A stretch of 22,404 bases of DNA from RGIG2707 sp045600065 (GCA_045600065.1 JAZRXE010000011.1:1-22404); one strand, 5' to 3'; positions 13,912 through 22,226 are shown, numbered from the stretch's first letter. A program made the numbers and translations. The notes: generated from the letters alone by a model not told the origin.

Positions 13912-14628
13912 ATGAGAACCATACTGAAGAAAAAGAGACCTCCGGCAGAGCGGAGGACCATCGCGGTGTTTGGCTCCTGCAGTGGAAGCGGATGCAGCCT
14001 GGCCGCAGGCTGCCTTGCGGCTGCCCTGGCCGAAGAGGGGCCGGTGTGCCTGTGTGAGCCCTGGGACAGTCATTTTTATACGGCCCTTGGAATGGAGCAC
14101 CGCTTTGCGGACGGAGGATTCACGGCGGTGGCTGTGCAGCTTTCAGAGCACAGAAGCCTGCAGGATCTTTCCAACCAGCTTGACGGCATCAACTGGGCGG
14201 TGAAACGGGACGCCGATACTGCCCCGGGAGGGGCGGCGGCCTTCAGGCTGCTGCATTCCGTGCCCGGAGATACGGTGATCCTGGACTGCTCCGGCGTGCC
14301 GGAGGATATACGCTGGGATCTTGCAGCCGAGGCCGATGCGGCAGTTCTGGTATGCGATGCGCTGCCCTCGTCGCTGATACGAAGCTTCGGGCTGATACAG
14401 CGCTGGTGCATGCTGTTTCCAGAGGCCCTGATACTTATCAACAAAATGAACAGCGGTGTCCACTCCGGAGAGCTGAAGCGATTTCTGGGAAGTCACCCCT
14501 TCGAAAAACTGAACTTCATTCCGCCGGAGGTCATTTATAAGGCTGAGTACAACTGCCGGCTGCCGTACCGCTTTCTGGATGATGAGCAGAAGGATCGGAT
14601 CCGAAAGCTGGCCCGGAAGCTGCAATAG
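13912..14628 (+). CDS. MinD/ParA-like P-loop protein lacking the Walker A lysine
   Basis: A 238-residue protein with the outline of a MinD/ParA/SIMIBI ATPase: after a basic tail (MRTILKKKRPPAERR) comes IAVFGSCSGSGCSLAA (18-33), corresponding to the deviant Walker A, but with C28 where the nucleotide-binding lysine should be. A Walker B-like strand VILDCSG (122-128, D125) and a later DAAVLVCDALPSSLIRS stretch follow, as in this fold. Such K-less variants exist in Clostridia, so it may bind nucleotide weakly or act as a regulatory or partner subunit. The start is fixed by an in-frame TAA only 12 bases upstream (13900-13902). There is no ribosome binding site; translation is probably leaderless. 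It ends 7 bases from the convergent acyltransferase gene. Family call moderate; function unknown. Confidence 0.7.
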   Translation: MRTILKKKRPPAERRTIAVFGSCSGSGCSLAAGCLAAALAEEGPVCLCEPWDSHFYTALGMEHRFADGGFTAVAVQLSEHRSLQDLSNQLDGINWAVKRDADTAPGGAAAFRLLHSVPGDTVILDCSGVPEDIRWDLAAEADAAVLVCDALPSSLIRSFGLIQRWCMLFPEALILINKMNSGVHSGELKRFLGSHPFEKLNFIPPEVIYKAEYNCRLPYRFLDDEQKDRIRKLARKLQ

Positions 14629-14635
14629 GGCATTT

Positions 14636-15883
14636 TTATCCGTGCAGCCTGTGCATCTCTTCCACTAAAAGCTGGATATAACCCACCCGGCCTTCTTCGC
14701 CGGGGCAGGGGAAAAAGTCATAATAATCATTGCCGGAATAAAGATCGAAGTATTTGAAATCCAGCGCGGAAAGTATCGTGGTCAGGGTGTCGTAGGTGCG
14801 AAGGAAGGAGAAGGGCTGTCCGTCCTTGGTCCCTTCGAAGCGCAGACCGCTGTGCTCGATGGTCACCACTCCTTCGCCGCAGGGCACGCTGGTCCTGGAT
14901 GGCATGGTGGGGATGTGGTCGGGCAGCTTGCCCAGCTTGACGCGGATGGAAAAGCGGTATTCCGGATCTTCGGTGATCTTTCGGCGTATGTCCTCTCTTT
15001 CGGCATCGCACCATCTGGCCGGGGTCTCCGGGATGATGCTGCCATCAAAGGGATGAAAGTCGTAATACTCGTCCATGGAGGTGCCGTTGCCGCAGGCCGT
15101 GCAGCGGATGGTATTCCCTTCGCTCTTCATTGTGAAATAGCGCCCGCAGGCAGGACACATGAAGCACAGATCCTCCAGGTTTTTGCAGGACTGTCCCTTC
15201 ATGTCGTATTTGTAATGATGCTCTTTCTGCCAGGCGTATTCGTCGTGGGCAAAACGGCGGTCCAGATCCGCGTCGATCTCTTTGGCGCTCATTCGCTGCA
15301 GATCTTCGGGGCTGTAGAGCCTGCGCAGGGTGGCAAAGCACTTGCCGCCCAGCCGTTCGTCCAGGCAGACCTTGGAAGCGATCAGGAACTGTCCCCGCAG
15401 TTCGATCTGGTACACCGGAACACCGTAATGCTTCAGCATATGACCGGTGCCGGGCACCACAGGATGGTTCTGTCCGTCCATGGGCGTCATGCCTTCCGGG
15501 GCAAAGCAGACCGTGCCGCCCCGGCTGATGATCCTTTTGATGGCCTTCATGGTGGTCTTGTCCGTGGTGAAATTGGTCTTTGGGATCACGTTGCCCAGCT
15601 TGAACAGCAGATGCTGGCCGCCGCGGAAAAACTCGTTGTGGGCTGCCACCATGTTGTAATGCCGCGGGTGCAGGATCTGGTTGATAAAGATATGGTCGAA
15701 GCGAGTCAGGTGATTGAAGATGACAAAAGCCGGGCCTTCTTCCTGATTGATGTCGTCGATCACGTTGTATTCGCAGTTGTATTTGCCGCCCATCACCGAG
15801 GTGATCAGGTAGTTCAAATTGACCATGAAGTCCTTGGGGATATTGTATTGACGGTGAGCCAGTGCGTTTTTGATGGTGTCCAT
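14636..15883 (-). CDS. PlsC-type 1-acyl-glycerol-3-phosphate acyltransferase-like protein with zinc ribbon
   Basis: A 415-residue protein. Residues about 45-180 match the PlsC acyltransferase fold: the H-x4-D catalytic motif is H58/D63 (NHLTRFD), and the substrate-binding motif is FAPEG (E130-G131). PlsC enzymes add an acyl chain to lysophosphatidic acid or related lipids at the membrane. A four-cysteine zinc ribbon follows, C243-x2-C246 and C261-x2-C264, then a C-terminal domain of about 150 residues ending in VEEMHRLHG. At 415 residues it is much longer than typical PlsC (about 240), and the zinc ribbon is not a standard part, so the true acyl acceptor may differ. There is no clear transmembrane helix. 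AAGAGAG precedes the ATG; promoter candidate at 15949-15977. Confidence 0.82.
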   Translation of the reverse strand: MDTIKNALAHRQYNIPKDFMVNLNYLITSVMGGKYNCEYNVIDDINQEEGPAFVIFNHLTRFDHIFINQILHPRHYNMVAAHNEFFRGGQHLLFKLGNVIPKTNFTTDKTTMKAIKRIISRGGTVCFAPEGMTPMDGQNHPVVPGTGHMLKHYGVPVYQIELRGQFLIASKVCLDERLGGKCFATLRRLYSPEDLQRMSAKEIDADLDRRFAHDEYAWQKEHHYKYDMKGQSCKNLEDLCFMCPACGRYFTMKSEGNTIRCTACGNGTSMDEYYDFHPFDGSIIPETPARWCDAEREDIRRKITEDPEYRFSIRVKLGKLPDHIPTMPSRTSVPCGEGVVTIEHSGLRFEGTKDGQPFSFLRTYDTLTTILSALDFKYFDLYSGNDYYDFFPCPGEEGRVGYIQLLVEEMHRLHG

Positions 15884-15921
15884 AATGCGCTCTCTTTTCT
15901 TTTGTCGGTTTGGCTTCTCGG

Positions 15922-15950
15922 TTGCATCCCGATGTATTTGTTGATATTAT
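15922..15950 (+). promoter_or_regulatory. Possible promoter of the lipoprotein gene
   Basis: TTGCAT (15922-15927), 17 bases, TATTAT (15945-15950). The -10 box is good, the -35 weak. It would give a leader of about 50 bases containing the palindrome at 15959-15970. Confidence 0.4.
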
Positions 15951-15977
15951 TTTATATCATAAACGTTTATTCGGCAA
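15949..15977 (-). promoter_or_regulatory. Possible promoter of the acyltransferase gene
   Basis: On the minus strand TTGCCG (15972-15977), 17 bases, TAAAAT (15949-15954). It abuts the plus-strand candidate and has the 12-base palindrome 15959-15970 in its spacer, so both divergent genes could be controlled by one protein. Confidence 0.45.
15959..15970. promoter_or_regulatory. 12-base palindrome, operator-like
   Basis: ATAAACGTTTAT is a perfect palindrome with a central CG. Its core TAAACGTTTA resembles LacI/CcpA-family operators (cre sites have a similar centre, though the outer TG...CA bases are missing here). It lies in the spacer of the minus-strand promoter and just past the plus-strand -10. 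No regulator gene is nearby. Confidence 0.4.
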
Positions 15978-16008
15978 ATCACGGCACGCTTTTGAGCGTA
16001 ATGAAAAA

Positions 16009-18144
16009 ATGGGAAAACATATGAGACCGATCATGATCACTGCCATCCTTATGGCAGCCGCTTTCCTGCTGACAGGCTGCAGCCGCAGCAGACAGCAGAC
16101 TGAGGATCCCGTAGTCAGCGGACAGGATCCCGCACAAACGATCTCTTCATTCAAAACAGGGGTCTCCGAGCCGTATTCGGTAAAAACAGAGCTTAAGGAG
16201 TGCAGCACCCTTGACCAGTCTTCGGGCATCGGACTTTATGTCCGTTACACCAGGCTTGTCCCGGCGGAGGATGCTCCGGAAAGCTTCAGGCTCATTATTG
16301 AAGACTGCAACAGGAGGGCGGAGGAGGCGGCATCGGCCCGGCTGGCCGCGGCAGGCTCCGGCTCCCTTACCGCATCCGCGGCATCAAAAAAAGGCGAAAA
16401 GAACAGATTTGAAGCCTATTCCTATATCGTGACAGTCACCAGAGCTGATCACGCGGCAGTAAGCATACTGGAAACAGAATACAAGGCTGGTCTGTGGGAT
16501 GACCGGACAGGGCTTCCTGTCTCTTACGTTTTCCGCGGCACTACCTATGGCGCAGACGGCAGCATAGTCGAGCTGGAGGATCTGACAGACGGTGAGGACA
16601 TTACCGGGATGCTTACTCAGGCTCTTGAGACGCAGTACGGTATATGCCCCGCATCTGTTCAGCCCCCGGATTATGCCTGGACGGCTGATGCGCTTGGACT
16701 GCGTTTTTATTTCAGCTCCGGTGCACTGGATGAAGACATGCTGGCAGAGGCAGGTCTTCGCAATGACAGAGCCATTACAGCGGCAATTCCCTATACTCAG
16801 CTCAGCGGTGAAGCTGCTGCCCTTCTGGCGGAAGTGCCGCAGGCTTATATTGCCCGCATGGACAGAGAGGTACTCTATGACCTTCCCCACGGAGATCTAT
16901 CTGTCATGCTTACTGAGACTGATGGCGCCACATACATCCTTATGCATGCGGACGGACAGGAAGAAAAAAGTCTTAGCATAGAATACGCGGACAAGAGCTC
17001 CGATTTTTATATCATTCGCAGCGGAGGCGGTTTTTACCTGTTCAGGGAACGCATGGGCTATCAGGAGGGCTTCTTCTACGATTTCAGCGATCCCGACGGG
17101 GGCTACGGCCGCTTTGCATACGATACCTGTCAGTATTTCGACAGCTTCCTTAGGGAGATCGAGCTGGCGCTGCCTTACGATCCGTCATGCGTACATATGA
17201 GCGAGGTCCGCAGGTCCTTCGGAGAACGAAACTACGCAGACGCGTCCTTTATACCTAACGGCCATTACAGCTTCCCCGGAGACGGCCCGCGCTACAAGCA
17301 GTTCGTACTCATCGATGATGCTCTGCAGATAGATACCCAGAACACGGCCTGCCGTGTACTTAAGGACATAAGCGCCAGAGAGCTGGACGATCAGGGAGGC
17401 GAGGTCGCAGACCTTGTCATCGAAGCCGGTTCAGCTTTGGTGCTTCAGACCGTCAGCGGAGAAGCCGACAGATATCAGATCCCTCCTCAGCGTGGCAAAA
17501 ACGGCCGGGACTTCGTCTATGAGGGCTGCCTGTCAGACGGCAGAAGGGTGCGCTTCATATCCGGAACCGAGAGCTCCGTATCCATAGGCGGTGAGTTCCT
17601 GAACCGCTTCGCTCAGCCCGTTTCTCTGGCTGAGGCGGGCATAAAGGCGGAAGACGCCGCGCCTGAGACCTTTACAGTGCACATAGGCGGTAAGGACTAT
17701 CCGGTCATTGCCGATTATTCCAAACCCGGCCATACCGGAGAGGAGATAGCCTTCGGCACTGATATCTGGTGGCAGGCTGAGGGTTATTCCGGCCTTTATT
17801 TGATCACGGAACAGGACAGGGAGGATATGATACAGGATGTGCTGATGACCGAACAGGGCGTAAAGGATCTGAATGCCGAGCTGCTGATAGGCGAGGACGG
17901 ACAGATACAGTTTACATATATGGACAGGGTCTACACCGGCAGCCTCCCCCTGAAGCGTTTCTACGGAGAATACGTACGGGTGTACTTGAGCTCCGCGGAA
18001 GAGAGCCGCAGCTTCGAGATCAGGCTCAGAAACAAGCGTATCCATGAAGAGCCGGATGCTATCGATTTCATGTCCGAAGGTCTGCCTGCAACAAACATGC
18101 CTTCAACCCAGCCTCCTATGGGCGTATATCTTACTAAGCAATAA
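16009..18144 (+). CDS. Large lipoprotein with DUF3298-like region
   Basis: A 711-residue predicted lipoprotein. The signal sequence ends with the lipobox LTGC (lipidated C24), so it is anchored on the outer face of the membrane. Residues about 130-270 look like the DUF4163/DUF3298 arrangement found in RsiV and PdaC: YSYIVTVTRADHAAVSILETE, a GLPVSYVFRGTTY segment, then YAWTADALGLRFYFSS and AITAAIPYTQL. The remaining 440 residues are not recognised; they are rich in acidic residues and beta-like segments, with no catalytic motif seen. The start is uncertain: 16009 (MGKHMRP) or 16021 (MRPIMIT, with GGGAAA ahead) both give a good signal sequence; longer versions from 15910 do not. The next gene follows after 13 bases with its own ribosome binding site. 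It could be a surface sensor or a cell-wall-associated binding protein. Confidence 0.78.
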   Translation: MGKHMRPIMITAILMAAAFLLTGCSRSRQQTEDPVVSGQDPAQTISSFKTGVSEPYSVKTELKECSTLDQSSGIGLYVRYTRLVPAEDAPESFRLIIEDCNRRAEEAASARLAAAGSGSLTASAASKKGEKNRFEAYSYIVTVTRADHAAVSILETEYKAGLWDDRTGLPVSYVFRGTTYGADGSIVELEDLTDGEDITGMLTQALETQYGICPASVQPPDYAWTADALGLRFYFSSGALDEDMLAEAGLRNDRAITAAIPYTQLSGEAAALLAEVPQAYIARMDREVLYDLPHGDLSVMLTETDGATYILMHADGQEEKSLSIEYADKSSDFYIIRSGGGFYLFRERMGYQEGFFYDFSDPDGGYGRFAYDTCQYFDSFLREIELALPYDPSCVHMSEVRRSFGERNYADASFIPNGHYSFPGDGPRYKQFVLIDDALQIDTQNTACRVLKDISARELDDQGGEVADLVIEAGSALVLQTVSGEADRYQIPPQRGKNGRDFVYEGCLSDGRRVRFISGTESSVSIGGEFLNRFAQPVSLAEAGIKAEDAAPETFTVHIGGKDYPVIADYSKPGHTGEEIAFGTDIWWQAEGYSGLYLITEQDREDMIQDVLMTEQGVKDLNAELLIGEDGQIQFTYMDRVYTGSLPLKRFYGEYVRVYLSSAEESRSFEIRLRNKRIHEEPDAIDFMSEGLPATNMPSTQPPMGVYLTKQ

Positions 18145-18157
18145 GGAAGTATTGATC

Positions 18158-18505
18158 ATGGATAACGAAAAGAAAAGAGAGCTTAAGGCGCAGTATGCTC
18201 AGCGTCACCCTGATATGGGCATCATCTGCTGGCGGTGCAGGGACCGTCTGTGGGTGGATATGTCCCGGGATGCCAAAGCCGACTACAATGGCTCCAGCTT
18301 CCAGCTGAAGCTGGGCTCCTGGCCCAACAAGGAAATGGCGGAGGCTTACAAGGCGGATCCCGATTCCATGGAGTTTTCGCTTATACGCAGGCTGGATTAC
18401 GAGGATTATTCCGAGGATCATACCGATGATCTGAAGCTGCTGCTTATGGAATTTCTGGAGGAGCATCCGGAGGCAAAGCCCATGCGCATACGCTTCAATC
18501 TTTAG
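18158..18505 (+). CDS. Small GIY-YIG-like protein without catalytic motif
   Basis: A 115-residue acidic cytosolic protein. The stretch from G21 (GIICWRCRDRLWVDMSRD) through YNGSSFQLKLGSWPNKEMAEAY (44-65) and MEFSLIRRLDYEDYSED resembles the small Firmicute proteins often labelled GIY-YIG nuclease family, but the GIY and YIG tyrosines and the catalytic residues are absent, so nuclease activity is unlikely. The start at 18158 is set by AAGGAAGT just ahead of it, overlapping the end of the lipoprotein gene region; a longer frame from 18044 overlaps that gene and is rejected. A terminator follows at 18544. Family call is from recalled sequence pattern and is moderate; the role is unknown. Confidence 0.65.
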   Translation: MDNEKKRELKAQYAQRHPDMGIICWRCRDRLWVDMSRDAKADYNGSSFQLKLGSWPNKEMAEAYKADPDSMEFSLIRRLDYEDYSEDHTDDLKLLLMEFLEEHPEAKPMRIRFNL

Positions 18506-18543
18506 AATATGTATCTGACTAAGTATATTATTCAAAAGAAATG

Positions 18544-18572
18544 ACCGCAGCATTTGCAAACTGCGGTTTTTT
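18544..18572 (+). terminator. Intrinsic terminator after the lipoprotein unit
   Basis: ACCGCAG (18544-18550) and CTGCGGT (18561-18567) form a 7-bp stem with a 10-base loop, followed by six T (18567-18572). It ends the 16009-18505 unit. Its loop and tail overlap the promoter predicted for the following gene. Confidence 0.85.
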
Positions 18573-18582
18573 GATATATAAT
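18554..18582 (+). promoter_or_regulatory. Promoter of the pyruvate:ferredoxin oxidoreductase gene
   Basis: TTGCAA (18554-18559), 17 bases, TATAAT (18577-18582). The -10 is perfect, the -35 matches four of six. The -35 lies in the loop of the terminator above. The start point would be about 18589, leaving a 50-base AT-rich leader and AAAAGGAGAG before the ATG. Confidence 0.65.
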
Positions 18583-18638
18583 AATAAATGTATCAGTGGA
18601 TATTTTTTAGATAAATTTATATAAAAAAGGAGAGTATC

Positions 18639-21600
18639 ATGGCTAAGAAAATGAAGACCATGGACGGCAACTCCGCAGCTGCATATGTATCTTATGCATT
18701 TACAGATGTTGCCGCTATTTTCCCCATCACCCCGTCTTCCCCGATGGCAGAGTCCGTAGATGACATGTCTGCCCACGGTCAGAAGAACCTGTTCGGACAG
18801 CAGGTAAGGGTTGTCGAGATGCAGTCGGAAGCAGGCGCGTCCGGCGCGGTGCACGGTTCTCTTTCTGCCGGTGCACTGACCACCACCTACACAGCATCTC
18901 AGGGATTGCTGCTGATGATCCCCAACATGTACAAGATCTCCGGTGAGCTTCTTCCCGGCGTCTTCCATGTTTCCGCAAGAGCTCTGGCATCTCATGCGCT
19001 GAGCATCTTCGGCGATCATTCAGACGTTATGGCCTGCCGTCAGACAGGCTTCGCGATGCTTTGCTCCAGCTCCGTTCAGGAAGTAATGGATCTGGCAGGC
19101 ATAGCTCATCTGTCCGCCATCGAAGCAAGGGTGCCCTTTATCCACTTCTTCGACGGCTTCAGGACCTCCCACGAGATCCAGAAGATCGAGACCATCGACT
19201 ACAGCGTATTCGAAAAGCTCATCAACAAGGACGCTGTCCAGGCATTCAGAGACAGATCCCTGAGCCCCGATCATCCCGTGATCCGCGGAACCGCAGAAAA
19301 CCCCGACATCTATTTCCAGGGCAGAGAGGCTGCAAACAAGTATTATGAGCAGGTACCCGACATCGTTGCCGATTATATGAAGAAGCTGGGCAAGGAGATC
19401 GGAAGAAAGTACAAGCCCTTCGATTACGTGGGCGCTCCCGATGCCGAAAGAGTCATCGTTGCCATGGGCTCCGTATGCGAGACCATAGAGGAGACCATCA
19501 ATGTACTGCTTGCCAAGGGTCAGAAGGTCGGCCTCGTAAAGGTCCGCCTGTACAGGCCCTGGGCTCCCAAGTATCTTAAGGCTGCAATGCCCAAGACCGT
19601 AAAGAAGATCGCCGTCCTCGACAGGACCAAGGAACCCGGTTCCGCAGGCGAGCCTCTTTATCTGGATGTGAAGTCCATGTATTACGATATGCCCGATGCA
19701 CCTGTCATCGTCGGCGGACGCTACGGACTGGGCTCCAAGGATACCACTCCCGGACAGATCGTTGCAGTCTTCAACAACCTCAAGCTCAAGAAGCCCAAGA
19801 ACGGCTTCACCATCGGCATCGAAGACGATGTTACCGGAACATCCCTTAAGACCGTTCAGATCAGCACCGAGCCCGAGGGCACCGTGCGCTGCAAATTCTG
19901 GGGTCTGGGCTCCGACGGCACCGTTGGCGCAAACAAGCAGGCAATCAAGATCATAGGCGACAATACCGACATGTACGCCCAGGGCTACTTCTCTTACGAT
20001 TCAAAGAAGAGCGGCGGAATTACCATCTCTCACCTGCGCTTCGGAAAGAACAAGATACAGTCCACCTATCTGATCACCGAGGCTGACTTCACGGCCTGCC
20101 ATAATCACGCTTATGTAAACCAGTACGACGTTACCGCGGGCCTGAAGAAGGGCGGTACCTTCGTGCTCAACTGCGGCTGGACCGACGCCGAGCTGGATGC
20201 GGAGCTGCCCGCTGCAATGAAGCAGTACATAGCGAAAAACGATATCAAGTTCTATACCATAGACGCCACAAGGATCGCTCAGGAGCTGGGTCTGGGCACC
20301 AGGATCAACATGATAATGCAGTCCGCTTTCTTTAAGCTGGCTGATGTCATTCCTCTGGATCAGGCCACGGGCTATCTGAAGGAATCCATAGTAAAGAGCT
20401 ACGGCAAGAAGGGTCAGAATATAGTCGAAATGAACTGGAAGGCTGTGGATATGGGTCAGGATGCCCTGCATCTTGTCGAAGTTCCCGAAAGCTGGAAGAC
20501 CGCTGAGGACACCGTGTCCTCCGCAGGCAAGCTGCCCGAGTTCGTGGAAAAGATCATGATCCCCATGAACCGTCAGGAGGGCGATGCTCTGCCCGTAAGC
20601 GCTTTCACCGATATGGCTGACGGAACCTTCCCCTCCGGCACCGCTGCCTACGAAAAGCGCGGAGTTTCCGCCCTGGTACCCAAGTGGCATGCCGAAAACT
20701 GCATACAGTGCAACCAGTGCTCCTTTATCTGCCCGCACAGCGCCATCAGGCCTGTGCTTCTGGACGAGAAGGAAGCTGCAGCTGCGCCTGAGGGCTTCGC
20801 AACTCTCAACGCCATTGGCAAAGAGCTGACAGGTCTTAAATTCAGGATGCAGGTATCCCCGCTGGATTGCCTTGGCTGCGGCAACTGCGTTGACATCTGC
20901 CCGGCCAAGACCAAGGCTCTTACCATGGAGCCTCTGGAAACCGAAGAAAAGGAAGCAGGCAACTGGGAATTCGCCATGAGCGTGGAGCAGAAGGAGCTCA
21001 TGCCCAAGACCACAATCAAGGGCAGCCAGTTCTATGCACCTTATTTCGAATTCTCCGGCGCATGCGCAGGCTGCGGCGAGACTCCCTATATCAAGGTCGT
21101 TACCCAGCTGTTCGGAGACCGCATGATGATAGCCAACGCAACAGGCTGCTCCTCCATCTGGGGCGCGTCCGCACCCTCCATGCCTTATACCACAGACAAG
21201 AAGGGCAGAGGCCCCTCCTGGGCAAACTCCCTGTTTGAGGACAATGCCGAATACGGTCTGGGCATGGCCACAGGCGTACGCCAGAACAGAGAAAAGCTGG
21301 CAGAGCTTGTTAAGGCTCTCTGCGGCTGCACCGATTCCGAAGAGCTCAAGGCTGCCTGCAGCGCATGGCTCGCAGAGTTGGAGGAGGGCGCCAATACAAG
21401 GGCTCTGTCCGATGCTCTGGTAGCTGCCATCGAAGGAGCCGGACTCAGAGGCGAGGCTGCATCTCTGGCAGAGCAGGTGCTGGCAAAGAAGGATTATCTG
21501 ATCAAGAGATCCATCTGGTGCCTGGGCGGCGACGGCTGGTCTTACGATATAGGCTACGGCGGTCTGGATCATGTTCTGGCCTCCGGAGAGGATATCAACG

Positions 21601-22157
21601 TAATGGTATGCGATACCGAGGTGTACTCCAACACCGGCGGACAGTCCTCCAAGGCTACTCCTACCGCTGCAATCGCCAAGTTTGCCGCATCCGGCAAGAA
21701 GACCAAGAAGAAGGATCTGGGCATGATGGCCGCTCAGTACGGCTATGTATATGTGGCCCAGGTCGCCATGGGCGCAGACAAGAATCAGTTCCTGAAGGCA
21801 GTTCAGGAAGCCGAGTCCTATCACGGACCGTCCCTGATCATCTGCTATGCTCCCTGCATCAACCACGGTCTGAAGAGAGGCATGGGTAAGACTCAGGAGA
21901 ACGAGAAGCTGGCAGTCGAATGCGGTTACTGGCATCTGTACAGGTTCAATCCGCTTCTCAAGGAAGCCGGGAAGAACCCCTTCGCCCTGGATTCCAAGCA
22001 GCCCACAGGCTCCTTCAGGGACTTCATCATGGATCAGGTCCGCTATTCTTCCCTGGCACTGGAATTCCCCGACAAGGCGGAAGAGCTGTTCACCAAGGCA
22101 GAGGAGGATGCAAAGACCAGATACGAGGGCTACAGAAAGCTGGCAGATCAGGACTGA
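18639..22157 (+). CDS. nifJ: Pyruvate:ferredoxin (flavodoxin) oxidoreductase
   Basis: A full-length, 1172-residue single-chain enzyme that splits pyruvate and CoA to acetyl-CoA, CO2 and reduced ferredoxin, the central step of anaerobic pyruvate breakdown. Domains in order: the pyrimidine/pyruvate-binding N-terminal domain (AAIFPITPSSPMAE; EMQSEAGASGAVHG), the CoA-side domain, the EKR-type linker region, a two-cluster ferredoxin domain with C688-x2-C691-x2-C694-x3-C698 and C744-x2-C747-x2-C750-x3-C754, and the TPP domain with C809-x2-C812, C837 and C1069 or C1073 for the third cluster, then GDGWSYDIGYGG (G964-D965) and DTEVYSNTGGQ. All key residues are present. It is cytosolic. It has its own promoter and strong ribosome binding site and looks highly expressed from its smooth codon choice. 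Two hairpins follow at 22227 and 22270. Confidence 0.97.
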   Translation: MAKKMKTMDGNSAAAYVSYAFTDVAAIFPITPSSPMAESVDDMSAHGQKNLFGQQVRVVEMQSEAGASGAVHGSLSAGALTTTYTASQGLLLMIPNMYKISGELLPGVFHVSARALASHALSIFGDHSDVMACRQTGFAMLCSSSVQEVMDLAGIAHLSAIEARVPFIHFFDGFRTSHEIQKIETIDYSVFEKLINKDAVQAFRDRSLSPDHPVIRGTAENPDIYFQGREAANKYYEQVPDIVADYMKKLGKEIGRKYKPFDYVGAPDAERVIVAMGSVCETIEETINVLLAKGQKVGLVKVRLYRPWAPKYLKAAMPKTVKKIAVLDRTKEPGSAGEPLYLDVKSMYYDMPDAPVIVGGRYGLGSKDTTPGQIVAVFNNLKLKKPKNGFTIGIEDDVTGTSLKTVQISTEPEGTVRCKFWGLGSDGTVGANKQAIKIIGDNTDMYAQGYFSYDSKKSGGITISHLRFGKNKIQSTYLITEADFTACHNHAYVNQYDVTAGLKKGGTFVLNCGWTDAELDAELPAAMKQYIAKNDIKFYTIDATRIAQELGLGTRINMIMQSAFFKLADVIPLDQATGYLKESIVKSYGKKGQNIVEMNWKAVDMGQDALHLVEVPESWKTAEDTVSSAGKLPEFVEKIMIPMNRQEGDALPVSAFTDMADGTFPSGTAAYEKRGVSALVPKWHAENCIQCNQCSFICPHSAIRPVLLDEKEAAAAPEGFATLNAIGKELTGLKFRMQVSPLDCLGCGNCVDICPAKTKALTMEPLETEEKEAGNWEFAMSVEQKELMPKTTIKGSQFYAPYFEFSGACAGCGETPYIKVVTQLFGDRMMIANATGCSSIWGASAPSMPYTTDKKGRGPSWANSLFEDNAEYGLGMATGVRQNREKLAELVKALCGCTDSEELKAACSAWLAELEEGANTRALSDALVAAIEGAGLRGEAASLAEQVLAKKDYLIKRSIWCLGGDGWSYDIGYGGLDHVLASGEDINVMVCDTEVYSNTGGQSSKATPTAAIAKFAASGKKTKKKDLGMMAAQYGYVYVAQVAMGADKNQFLKAVQEAESYHGPSLIICYAPCINHGLKRGMGKTQENEKLAVECGYWHLYRFNPLLKEAGKNPFALDSKQPTGSFRDFIMDQVRYSSLALEFPDKAEELFTKAEEDAKTRYEGYRKLADQD

Positions 22158-22226
22158 TAGCAGTCCTGCAATGACTGACAGAGCCTCAGGCAGGGCACAT
22201 GCCGGTTTCCGGCGATGCGGCTCTCT

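Noticed and set aside
15910..16008. A longer start for the lipoprotein.
   Set aside because: It would put over 30 residues ahead of the signal sequence and run through the promoter region.
20001..21935. A 644-codon minus-strand open frame inside nifJ.
   Set aside because: It is a shadow of the strongly biased codon use of a highly expressed gene; nifJ itself has every expected motif over the same stretch.
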